A stretch of 50,311 nt of DNA from assembly GCF_000747665.1 (NCBI RefSeq), contig NZ_BBKT01000019.1:1-50311 (forward strand), given 5' to 3'. Source of the DNA: Thermoanaerobacterium saccharolyticum. GTDB lineage: Bacteria; Bacillota; Thermoanaerobacteria; Thermoanaerobacterales; Thermoanaerobacteraceae. Position 1 is the first letter of the stretch. Each line of letters opens with the position of its first letter. The notes under the pieces are model-generated. The model saw only the letters and a list, made by a program, of their open reading frames with translations. It ran no database searches and was not told the origin of the DNA. Shown piece after piece: positions 8,558 through 16,033 of this stretch. Both the position numbers and the translations under genes were made by a program.

Positions 8558-9010
8558 TTAAAAGTTCTCCAAAAGCTCTATGATTACCTTTAACTTCGAA
8601 GAAGTATCTATGTAAGCATATCTCCCGCCTTCGTAATCACCTTTTTGGACTAGGCTCATCTCATTTTTCTCTAATGCTTCTATCTTTTCATCCATGTCTT
8701 TTACTTGAAACGCTATGTGATGTACACCTTCCCCATGTTTATCCAAAAACTCCCTCCAAGTGCTCATGTTTTCATCTGGCTCAATAAGCTCTATTTGAAG
8801 CTGACCCATATCAAAAAAGGCAAGCTTTGCACGAGCATTAGAAGGTTTCCCATTAAATTCAGCATGTGACTTTTCATAGCCATCTGTCCAATTCCACTTA
8901 GGCTTCTCAACTCCAAAAAAGTCTGCATAAGTCTGTGATACTTTCTCAATGTCTTTTACAATTATGCCTATCTGTGTAACAATGTTTGTTCCCAATAAAT
9001 TTTTATCCAT
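8558..9010 (-). CDS. VOC-family (glyoxalase/bleomycin-resistance fold) protein
   Basis: A 150-residue vicinal oxygen chelate protein with paired beta-alpha-beta-beta-beta units. Visible motifs are TQIGIIVKDIEKVSQTYADF (first metal-ligand region), LQIELIEPDENMSTWREFLD, GEGVHHIAFQVKDMDE, and YIDTSSKLKVIIELLE with the terminal Glu ligand. The arrangement resembles methylmalonyl-CoA epimerase or lactoylglutathione lyase relatives. The exact reaction is unknown; the operon with an SDR and a ThuA-like protein suggests a small carbonyl or sugar-acid substrate. The ATG has GGGGGA six bases upstream. Confidence 0.82.
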   Translation of the reverse strand: MDKNLLGTNIVTQIGIIVKDIEKVSQTYADFFGVEKPKWNWTDGYEKSHAEFNGKPSNARAKLAFFDMGQLQIELIEPDENMSTWREFLDKHGEGVHHIAFQVKDMDEKIEALEKNEMSLVQKGDYEGGRYAYIDTSSKLKVIIELLENF

Positions 9011-9229
9011 AAAAATCCCCCTATGAAAATTATTTTAAATGTATTCAAAGGTCTTTCTCTCAATATTTTAAGAGAAAATTCCTTATGAATCATAATCTAA
9101 TAACGATTTCTTCAATATGCTCAAAAAATCTCGTTAAAAATATAGAAGTAAATCACGTTTTTGTAACCTTAATTTTCGACTTAACCATCTACTTAAATTA
9201 TACACCATTTATGATTTTTTCTAAAACAA

Positions 9230-9250
9230 AAAAGGAGAAAATCTCCTTTT
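9230..9250 (-). terminator. Intrinsic terminator after nrdG
   Basis: Perfect stem AAAAGGAGA / TCTCCTTTT with a 3-base loop. It lies nine bases past the nrdG stop and is flanked by A/T-rich tracts on both sides, so it could also work in the other direction. Confidence 0.75.
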
Positions 9251-9258
9251 AAACAATT

Positions 9259-9942
9259 CTATCTTATTAGTATTTCTTCGATTTTATCATTTATCATCTC
9301 TTTTATAATTAGCAAATATTTAATGTCGCATTGCTCTCCACCGCACAAATCCTTATTTAATATGCCTTCTGAGTATTTGTACCTTTGTAAAATATATCTT
9401 TTACATCCATAAATCATATTTGCTATAGATAAAAAATCATCTGCAGAAAGCAATTTTTCATTTACAGTCGTCCTGAATTCATAATCTATTCCAGAGTTTT
9501 TAATCAAATTGATGCTTTTTACAATCATCTCTATATCTTTATTGTTTTTTATAAATAAACCGTATTTATCTTTCGGCCCTTTTACATCCATAGCAATGTA
9601 ATCTATCAAATCATCGTTTAAAAGTCTTTCTAAGACTTCAGGACGAGAACCATTAGTGTCAAGCTTAATGCTAAATCCCAAATCCTTTATATCCTTAATA
9701 AAGTTATATAAGCCATCCCACAGCGTAGGCTCACCACCTGTTATGCAGACACCATCTATTAGATTTCTCCTTTTGTTCAGATATTCCATGAATTCAGCTT
9801 CACTTCTAACAGGTTTTTTAAACTTAATAAGCTGGCTATTGTGGCAGTATGGGCAGGCAAAGTTACATCCACTTATAAATACTGTCGTGGCTATTTTGCC
9901 GGGATAATCCACCATAGATACAGGCATGTAATCATACATCAT
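9259..9942 (-). CDS. nrdG: Anaerobic ribonucleoside-triphosphate reductase activating protein
   Basis: A radical SAM enzyme that makes the glycyl radical on NrdD. Its 227 residues include the cluster motif CNFACPYCHN (CxxxCxxC) at about residues 26-35, then CITGGEPTLW (GGE SAM-binding motif) and DTNGSRPEVLE. Two further Cys (KDLCGGEQCD) occur near the C-terminus. The first ATG at 9942 overlaps the nrdD stop by four bases, which indicates coupled translation. It forms a two-gene operon with nrdD. Confidence 0.93.
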   Translation of the reverse strand: MMYDYMPVSMVDYPGKIATTVFISGCNFACPYCHNSQLIKFKKPVRSEAEFMEYLNKRRNLIDGVCITGGEPTLWDGLYNFIKDIKDLGFSIKLDTNGSRPEVLERLLNDDLIDYIAMDVKGPKDKYGLFIKNNKDIEMIVKSINLIKNSGIDYEFRTTVNEKLLSADDFLSIANMIYGCKRYILQRYKYSEGILNKDLCGGEQCDIKYLLIIKEMINDKIEEILIR

Positions 9943-12017
9943 ATTACGAATTCCTTCCTGTCAGAAAACTCCTCTCTTTTGCCTTCATTCCAGTTTTGAA
10001 GCGGCCTATAATATCCTACAACTCTGCTGTACACTTCGCATTCATTTCCACATTGTGGACAGTTAAGATGCTCTCCTGATATATAGCCGTGGTTGTCACA
10101 TATTGAAAATGTCGGCGTTATTGTGTAATAAGGAAGCCTATAATTGTACGCTATCTTTTTCACCAATGCTTTGCACGTGTCAGGATCGCTTATGTTTTCA
10201 CCTAAAAAGCCATGAAATACTGTTCCTCCTGTGTATTTAGTCTGAAGTTCGTCCTGCAAATCAAGAGCTGTAAATATATCATCTGTAAAATCGACAGGAA
10301 GCTGTGTAGAATTAGTGTAATACGGCACATCTCCCCCTGCAGTGATGATGTCTTTGTATAACTCTTTGTCTTTTTTCGCCAGTCTGTACGACGCACCTTC
10401 AGCAGGCGATGCTTCAAGGTTGTAAAGGTAATTTGATTCTATCTGATAGTCTTCCAATCTATTTCTCATGAAGTCCAAAACTTCTAATGCGAAATTCCTG
10501 CCTTTTTCGCTTGTGATGTCACATCCCATGAAATTCAAAAGTGCCTCGTTCATCCCTATTAAGCCGATGGTATTAAAGTGATTCTGCCAGTATGAGCCAA
10601 ATCTCATCTTTATATCTCTTAGGTAAAACTTTGAATAAGGATAAAGGCCCATTTCAGTCATGTTTTCCAGTACTTTTCTCTTTATCTCAAGGCTCTTTCT
10701 TGCCACATCCATTTGCTTACCTAATCTCTCAAAAAATTCTTCTTTTGAATTTGATAAATACCCAATCCTTGGCATGTTAATCGTCACAACGCCTATAGAG
10801 CCTGTAAGTGGATTTGCTCCGAAAAGACCACCACCACGCTTTCTAAGCTCTCTATTATCAAGCCTTAAGCGACAACACATGGATCTCGCATCTTCTGGGT
10901 TTAGATCGCTATTTACAAAGTTGCTAAAATACGGAAGGCCGTATTTTGCAGTCATCTCCATTATTTTGTCTATAACAGGGCTTTCCCAATCAAAATCCTT
11001 CGTTATATTATAAGTCGGTATTGGAAATGTGAATATCCTTCCATTTGCATCCCCTTCCATCATTACCTCAGCAAATGCCATATTAAGCATATCCATTTCC
11101 TTCTGAAATTCTTTATACGATCTATTCATGGCTTTGCCGCCTATTATGACAGGTTCATCAGCCAATATAGCCGGTACAACTAAATCCATCGTTATATTTG
11201 TAAATGGCGTTTGAAACCCTACTCTCGTAGGTACATTTATGTTAAAAATAAATTCCTGTAACGATTGTTTCACTTCTTTATATGAAAGTTTATCGTAATA
11301 AATGAAAGGCGCCAAATAAGTATCAAAATTAGAAAACGCCTGAGCACCTGCAGCTTCGCCTTGCAATGTATAGAAGAAATTCACTATCTGTCCTAAAGCA
11401 GATCTAAAATGCTTTGGAGGTCTGCTTTGTACTTTTCCCTCTACGCCGGTAAATCCAGATACGAGGAGATCTTTCAAGTCCCATCCGCAGCAATACACAG
11501 ACAATAGGCTTAAGTCGTGTATGTGCAAATCACCATTTACATGGGCATCTCTTACTTCTTTTGGGTATATCTTATTTAGCCAGTAATTAGCCGTTATTGT
11601 ACTTGCTATATGATTATTCAAGCCTTGGAGAGAGTAGCTCATATTGCTGTTTTCATTTACTCTCCAATCAAGCTTCCCTATGTACTCGTCCACCATTTTT
11701 TCAATGTCCATAAACATGTTTTTAAATTCTCTTATGTCTTGGTGTTGTTTTCTGTATAGTATATATGCTTTTGCCGCTTTTGCAAATCCATGCTTTATCA
11801 AAAATTGCTCTACAATGTCCTGAATCTCCTCTACACTTGCGCGCCCTTCAAATTTTTTTCCTGCGTACTCTGTAACTTCGTCAGCTATCTTTGAAGCATC
11901 ACTGTACTTCCCTTCGCCGACAGCTTCAAATGCCTTGTTGACAGCATTTGCGATTTTCTCTTTGTTAAATCCTTCTTCTTTACCATTTCTCTTGACTACT
12001 TTCATTTCCTTATCCAA
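9939..12017 (-). CDS. nrdD: Anaerobic (class III) ribonucleoside-triphosphate reductase
   Basis: It reduces NTPs to dNTPs under anoxia using a glycyl radical. The N-terminal ATP-cone (VVKRNGKEEGFNKEKIANAV, residues about 7-95) provides allosteric control. The core carries HIHDL, the active-site region SMCCRLRLDNREL and a GSIGVVTINMPRIGYLS motif. The C-terminus has a zinc site (CDNHGYISG, CPQCGNEC) and the glycyl-radical loop RVVGYYRPLQNW. I chose TTG at 12017, with GGAGG about eight bases upstream; the ATG at 12032 overlaps the SD. About 692 residues, normal for the clostridial form. Two NrdR-box-like sites lie upstream. Confidence 0.95.
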   Translation of the reverse strand: MDKEMKVVKRNGKEEGFNKEKIANAVNKAFEAVGEGKYSDASKIADEVTEYAGKKFEGRASVEEIQDIVEQFLIKHGFAKAAKAYILYRKQHQDIREFKNMFMDIEKMVDEYIGKLDWRVNENSNMSYSLQGLNNHIASTITANYWLNKIYPKEVRDAHVNGDLHIHDLSLLSVYCCGWDLKDLLVSGFTGVEGKVQSRPPKHFRSALGQIVNFFYTLQGEAAGAQAFSNFDTYLAPFIYYDKLSYKEVKQSLQEFIFNINVPTRVGFQTPFTNITMDLVVPAILADEPVIIGGKAMNRSYKEFQKEMDMLNMAFAEVMMEGDANGRIFTFPIPTYNITKDFDWESPVIDKIMEMTAKYGLPYFSNFVNSDLNPEDARSMCCRLRLDNRELRKRGGGLFGANPLTGSIGVVTINMPRIGYLSNSKEEFFERLGKQMDVARKSLEIKRKVLENMTEMGLYPYSKFYLRDIKMRFGSYWQNHFNTIGLIGMNEALLNFMGCDITSEKGRNFALEVLDFMRNRLEDYQIESNYLYNLEASPAEGASYRLAKKDKELYKDIITAGGDVPYYTNSTQLPVDFTDDIFTALDLQDELQTKYTGGTVFHGFLGENISDPDTCKALVKKIAYNYRLPYYTITPTFSICDNHGYISGEHLNCPQCGNECEVYSRVVGYYRPLQNWNEGKREEFSDRKEFVI

Positions 12018-12119
12018 TTTCAAAACCTCCATTAATTTATCATCTGTAAAAATGATTCATCAAAACCCCGATTAAAAGTTAATCAAATAAGCAAACATAT
12101 CTGAAATTTTCTAATATTA

Positions 12120-12166
12120 ACTCTATATATTGTGTTTAATTGCATTGATGTATCAATATATAGTAT
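12120..12166. promoter_or_regulatory. Tandem NrdR-box-like sites upstream of nrdDG
   Basis: ACTCTATATATTGTGT (12120-12135) differs from the NrdR consensus ACACWATATATWGTGT at one position. A second, weaker site TATCAATATATAGTAT (12151-12166) follows. They are offset by 31 bases, three helical turns, the usual spacing of NrdR box pairs. NrdR represses ribonucleotide reductase operons, so the location upstream of nrdD fits. Confidence 0.7.
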
Positions 12167-12222
12167 ATCATCGATACATCCTTCAGTCAATAAAAATTTT
12201 TCAGAGCTCAAGGCAATTAAAA

Positions 12223-12247
12223 AAGGTGGAGCATTAAACTCCACCTT
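12223..12247 (-). terminator. Intrinsic terminator after the pyrophosphatase gene
   Basis: Perfect stem AAGGTGGAG / CTCCACCTT with a 7-base loop. On the minus strand it is followed by TTTTTTAATT. It lies 15 bases after the hppA stop. Confidence 0.85.
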
Positions 12248-12262
12248 AGTATAGATGTTTTC

Positions 12263-14398
12263 TTATCTAAACAAAGATGCAAACACAAGTGTTATGGTGC
12301 TTATAAGCTTTATCAAAACGTGTAATGAGGGACCTGCTGTATCTTTAAATGGATCACCGACTGTATCGCCTACAACACTTGCTTTATGCGCATCAGACTT
12401 TTTACCACCATAGTTTCCTAATTCGATGAACTTCTTAGCATTGTCCCATGCACCACCACCATTGTTTAAGAACAAAGCCATTATTACACCGGATATTGTG
12501 CCAACCATCAAAAATGCTGCCGCAGATTCTTTGCCAAGCAAAATTCCAACCAAGATAGGCGCTACAACGACTATAAGACCTGGAATTACCATCTCTTTCA
12601 ATGCACCTTTTGTGACTATATCCACTGTTCTTGCGTAGTCTGGCTTTGATGTACCTTCCATAATGCCTGGGTTTTCTTTAAACTGCCTTCTAACTTCCAG
12701 TATGACGTACTGTGCCGCTTTACCGACAGCCCTTATGGCTGTAGAGCTGAAAAGAAATACTATCATGGCACCTATAAATGCTCCTATAAAAACCTCAGGT
12801 TTACCTATATCTACAGCAAACCAAGAATCGATAGGTTTGCCAAGTATCTTCTTAACTTCATCAAGGTACGCAGAGAAAAGGAGGAAAGTAGCCAGCGCTG
12901 CAGATCCTACTGCATAACCTTTTGTCAATGCCTTTGTCGTATTTCCACATGCATCAAGTCTATCTGTCACAAGCCTTACTGACTCAGGTGCTTCGGACAT
13001 TTCAGTGATTCCACCTGCATTGTCAGTAATAGGACCAAAAGTATCCATTGCTAAAATGTACGCTGTCGTCGATAACATTCCCATAGTAGCTATTGCAGTA
13101 CCATAGAAGCCTGCCGTTGCTATATTTGGAAGTGCTAATTCACCAAGCCTGTATGCTATGATTATTGCTGCAGAAATAAACAAAACTGGAAGTGCTGGTG
13201 ACTCCATACCTACAGATATACCAGTGATTATATTTGTAGCTGCACCTGTCGTTGAAGCTTTTGCAATCTCTTGAACTGGTCTTGTACTCATAGATGTGTA
13301 GTAGTTTGTCAAAAATACAAATACGTAGCTTAACAGTATGCCTGCTACTGCTGCACCGTATAGAAGCAAATAATTTACACTATTTCCATTTGCTAAATGA
13401 CCTGAAAGCATAACTTTCACAGCGAAGAAAAGTACAATTATATTTATTATTGTGGTCACAAAATATCCTTTATTCAAAGCAATCATAGGATCTTTTGATT
13501 CATCTTTTGTGTTTACGAATACAATGCCGATGATTGAAGCGATAATACCAATAGCACGTGCTACAAGTGGGAACAATATGCCCTTTAATCCAAAGACAGG
13601 ATACAAGCCTACACCCAAAATCATAGCGCCTATATTTTCAGCGGCTGTTGATTCAAACAAGTCGGCTCCCCTTCCAGCACAGTCTCCGACGTTATCGCCA
13701 ACCAGATCAGCGATTACTGCAGGATTTCTTGGATCATCCTCTGGAATGCCTGCTTCTACCTTGCCGACAAGGTCAGCCCCTACGTCAGCAGCTTTTGTGT
13801 ATATACCACCGCCTAACTGTGCGAAAAGCGCAACGAAGGAAGCGCCAAATCCAAAGCCTACTATCAATGATGGGGCGTTTTTAACCAATTCCTGCTGACC
13901 AGATGCTCCACCGTATGCGAAGAACAAAGTCGCCACTCCAAAAAGGGATAATGCAGTCACTGCAAGGCCTGTCACAGCCCCGCCTCTCAAAGCGATTTGT
14001 AATGCTTTGTTAAGACCTTTTCTGGCACCACTTGCTGCCCTCACATTTGAATTAACTGCCATGTACATGCCTATGTAACCGGATATAGCTGAGCACAAAG
14101 CTCCAGATATAAATGCCAATCCAACATGCCATGCATAGCTTATGGCAGAGCCAACACCTTCTGCTTGGTGTCCGTAATAATTAGCAATTATTATTATGAC
14201 AGCAACTATCAGTGCAAGGACTGTTATCGTTTTATACTGCCTGTTTAGAAAAGCCATTGCACCTTCCTTTATGGAGTCTGAAATCTGCTGCATCTTGTCG
14301 TCACCTTTGTCTTGACTGAAAATAAACCTAATAAAACCAATGATGGCAAGAGCTGCAATAATGACAACTCCATAGATAATTAATAGGTAAGAATTCAA
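12263..14398 (-). CDS. hppA: Membrane-bound proton-translocating pyrophosphatase
   Basis: An integral-membrane enzyme of 711 residues that couples PPi hydrolysis to ion pumping. The active-site loop DVGADLVGKVEAGIPEDDPR and the conserved VIADLVGDNVGDCAGRGADL are present, with the second acidic site GGAWDNAKKFIE and SVVGDTVGDPFKDTAGPSLH near the end. The segment GNTTKALTKG has Lys where K+-dependent enzymes have Ala, so it looks K+-independent and therefore probably H+ rather than Na+ pumping; this is inference from a known signature. The TTG start has AAGGAGATGG upstream. Monocistronic, with its own terminator. It recovers energy from PPi made in biosynthesis. Confidence 0.93.
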   Translation of the reverse strand: MNSYLLIIYGVVIIAALAIIGFIRFIFSQDKGDDKMQQISDSIKEGAMAFLNRQYKTITVLALIVAVIIIIANYYGHQAEGVGSAISYAWHVGLAFISGALCSAISGYIGMYMAVNSNVRAASGARKGLNKALQIALRGGAVTGLAVTALSLFGVATLFFAYGGASGQQELVKNAPSLIVGFGFGASFVALFAQLGGGIYTKAADVGADLVGKVEAGIPEDDPRNPAVIADLVGDNVGDCAGRGADLFESTAAENIGAMILGVGLYPVFGLKGILFPLVARAIGIIASIIGIVFVNTKDESKDPMIALNKGYFVTTIINIIVLFFAVKVMLSGHLANGNSVNYLLLYGAAVAGILLSYVFVFLTNYYTSMSTRPVQEIAKASTTGAATNIITGISVGMESPALPVLFISAAIIIAYRLGELALPNIATAGFYGTAIATMGMLSTTAYILAMDTFGPITDNAGGITEMSEAPESVRLVTDRLDACGNTTKALTKGYAVGSAALATFLLFSAYLDEVKKILGKPIDSWFAVDIGKPEVFIGAFIGAMIVFLFSSTAIRAVGKAAQYVILEVRRQFKENPGIMEGTSKPDYARTVDIVTKGALKEMVIPGLIVVVAPILVGILLGKESAAAFLMVGTISGVIMALFLNNGGGAWDNAKKFIELGNYGGKKSDAHKASVVGDTVGDPFKDTAGPSLHVLIKLISTITLVFASLFR

Positions 14399-14569
14399 TT
14401 AGACCATCTCCTTTAAATTTTATTAATATATTTATTAAAGTATTATTTCTACACTAGATAAAAAATTCCTTCATGTTTTTAAAAATATTTTATATTTTTT
14501 ATTGACCAGTCAGTATCAATCATGACCACCCATAAAAGCGGTTAGAACCTGCAATTATATTCTACATAT

Positions 14570-14625
14570 AAAAAGAGACTGATGCACTATGGCATATTCA
14601 GTCAATTGTGCAACAGCCTCTTTTT
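14570..14625 (-). terminator. Terminator-like hairpin after the trkA genes
   Basis: AAAAAGAGACT and AGCCTCTTTTT pair with one mismatch around a long loop. On the minus strand the 3' side ends CTCTTTTTATAT. It abuts the stop codon of the second trkA-like gene. Confidence 0.5.
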
Positions 14626-15287
14626 TATTTCGCATCAAAAATATTTTTTAATGCTTCCTTGCTTTCATCGCTTACAACGCTTAAAATCTCATCACCCGGT
14701 AATATGTATGTACTACCGTTTGGAAGCAAAACTTTGTTGCTTCTTATCACCGACATAATAACACAGTTTTTTGGCAGCATTAAATCTTTGATCATTTTAT
14801 TGGCAGCATTGGAATCTCTTTCAATGGTACTCCTTACGATAGAAATTTTTCCTTCCGAAAGGTTGATTATAGTCGTAAACCCGCTTATTTCAGCTTCTTC
14901 TTCTATTAATCTTGCTATTATCCTAGCACTGCTTAAAGCCGCATCCACGCCCATATCTTTAGTGAAAAGCCAGTCATTTTTCGGATTGTTTATCCTGGAC
15001 ACTACTCTCGATACGCCAAACTCGTATTTCGCAAGCTGACAAATTATAAGATTATCCTCATCATGGCCTGTCGCTGCAACGACAATATCTGTCCCTATTA
15101 TTCCAGCTTTTTTTAAAACATCCGAATTACAGCCATCTCCAACCACTATTTCACACTTTAATTCTTTCCTTAGCTTATCCATCTTCGATTCATCTTTTTC
15201 AACAACGACGACTTTTTCTTGCCTTTCATACATCAATTGAGCAAGATATAAGCCTAACCGACCAGCACCAACAATCATTATTGACAT
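14625..15287 (-). CDS. TrkA/KtrA-type RCK potassium-channel regulatory protein (second copy)
   Basis: A cytoplasmic ring-forming regulator of K+ transport, about 220 residues. It has an N-terminal Rossmann RCK_N domain (MIVGAGRLGLYLAQ, then VVVVEKDESKMDKL) and a C-terminal RCK_C domain (about residues 135-220). The ATG at 15287 lies directly after a nested hairpin. The only strong SD, AAGGAGGTG, is 52 bases upstream in linear sequence but about 11 when the hairpin folds. It is preceded by another trkA-like gene and by a P-type ATPase gene on the same strand. No TrkH/KtrB membrane subunit is encoded in the window. Confidence 0.88.
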   Translation of the reverse strand: MSIMIVGAGRLGLYLAQLMYERQEKVVVVEKDESKMDKLRKELKCEIVVGDGCNSDVLKKAGIIGTDIVVAATGHDEDNLIICQLAKYEFGVSRVVSRINNPKNDWLFTKDMGVDAALSSARIIARLIEEEAEISGFTTIINLSEGKISIVRSTIERDSNAANKMIKDLMLPKNCVIMSVIRSNKVLLPNGSTYILPGDEILSVVSDESKEALKNIFDAK

Positions 15288-15293
15288 AATTAT

Positions 15294-15346
15294 AACCTGC
15301 AATTTGGAAACATATTTATTGTTTCCGCCAGGTTTTTCACCTCCTT
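15294..15346 (-). promoter_or_regulatory. SD - nested hairpin - start arrangement for the second trkA gene
   Basis: On the minus strand AAGGAGGT (15339-15346) is followed by an outer stem AACCTG/CAGGTT (15329-15334 with 15294-15299). That stem encloses a perfect 7-bp hairpin, GGAAACA/TGTTTCC (15306-15312 with 15320-15326). Six bases then lead to the ATG. Folding reduces the SD-start gap from 52 to about 11 bases. Confidence 0.6.
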
Positions 15347-15354
15347 ACCAATAT

Positions 15355-15999
15355 TTACATAAACATCTGTTTCATTTTTGTCTTTCCAAAAGCTGTAACA
15401 GCTATAAATATCTTATCTCCTTTTTTCACAACCGTACTTTGTGTTGGAATCATAGCGATGCCATCCCTCACTATGCTGACTACATTCACTTCTGATGGAA
15501 TTACTAACTCTTTTACGTGTCGCCCATTCAAGTAAGCAGAAGCTTCTGTCTCCACTATTTCTACTTCACCGCTGCCAAATGATGAAACCCTAAAAAGGTC
15601 AGGATGGCAAATCAGATCCTTCATTTTATTTGCACCCCACAATGTAGGAGATACAGTATTGATGCCCATTTTTCTGTATATCTCCGCTCTTATAGGGTCA
15701 TATATCCTTGCCACGATAGTAGGAACATTGAATTTCTTTTTTGCAATCAAAGCCGTGACGATATTGGTATTATCGCCGTTCGTAGTTGATGCAACAGCAT
15801 CTGCATGTTCAATACCTGCTTTTATTAGAGTAGCCTTGTCAAAAGCGACTCCCTCAATAAACTTTCCTTTAAAAGAAGGCTTCAATCTTTTAAAAGCATT
15901 TATGTCTTTGTCTATGACTACGACACTATAACCATCTGAATCTAACATCTGTGCCAACTCAGCACCAAGCCTGCCGCATCCAGCAACAATTATATTCAT
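15355..15999 (-). CDS. TrkA/KtrA-type RCK potassium-channel regulatory protein (first copy)
   Basis: A 214-residue RCK protein: RCK_N Rossmann domain with IIVAGCGRLGAELAQ and YSVVVIDKD at the N-terminus, STTNGDNTNIVTALIA in the middle, and an RCK_C domain over the last 80 residues. It probably senses NAD(H), nucleotide or c-di-AMP and gates a K+ transporter. The ATG at 15999 follows a hairpin formed partly by the last codons of the P-type ATPase gene; the good SD is 26 bases away linearly, nine when folded. It shares only moderate similarity with the second copy, so they may form a hetero-oligomer. Confidence 0.88.
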   Translation of the reverse strand: MNIIVAGCGRLGAELAQMLDSDGYSVVVIDKDINAFKRLKPSFKGKFIEGVAFDKATLIKAGIEHADAVASTTNGDNTNIVTALIAKKKFNVPTIVARIYDPIRAEIYRKMGINTVSPTLWGANKMKDLICHPDLFRVSSFGSGEVEIVETEASAYLNGRHVKELVIPSEVNVVSIVRDGIAMIPTQSTVVKKGDKIFIAVTAFGKTKMKQMFM

Positions 16000-16004
16000 A
16001 AATC

Positions 16005-16033
16005 AGGCTCATATAGAGCCTTTCACCTCCTTC
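16005..16033 (-). promoter_or_regulatory. SD - hairpin - start arrangement for the first trkA gene
   Basis: On the minus strand AAGGAGGTGAA is followed by a perfect 6-bp stem AGGCTC/GAGCCT (16016-16021 with 16005-16010, 5-base loop). Five bases then lead to the ATG at 15999. The last codons and the stop of the P-type ATPase gene lie inside the hairpin, so ribosomes finishing the ATPase would open it. Confidence 0.6.

Noticed and set aside
12426-13898. Plus-strand open frames within hppA
   Set aside because: Antisense to a highly conserved membrane pyrophosphatase; their low-complexity composition mirrors the membrane helices.
14506-14525. TetR-type operator (TTGACCAGTCAGTATCAA) between hppA and trkA
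   Set aside because: Symmetry is only partial and no TetR regulator is nearby.
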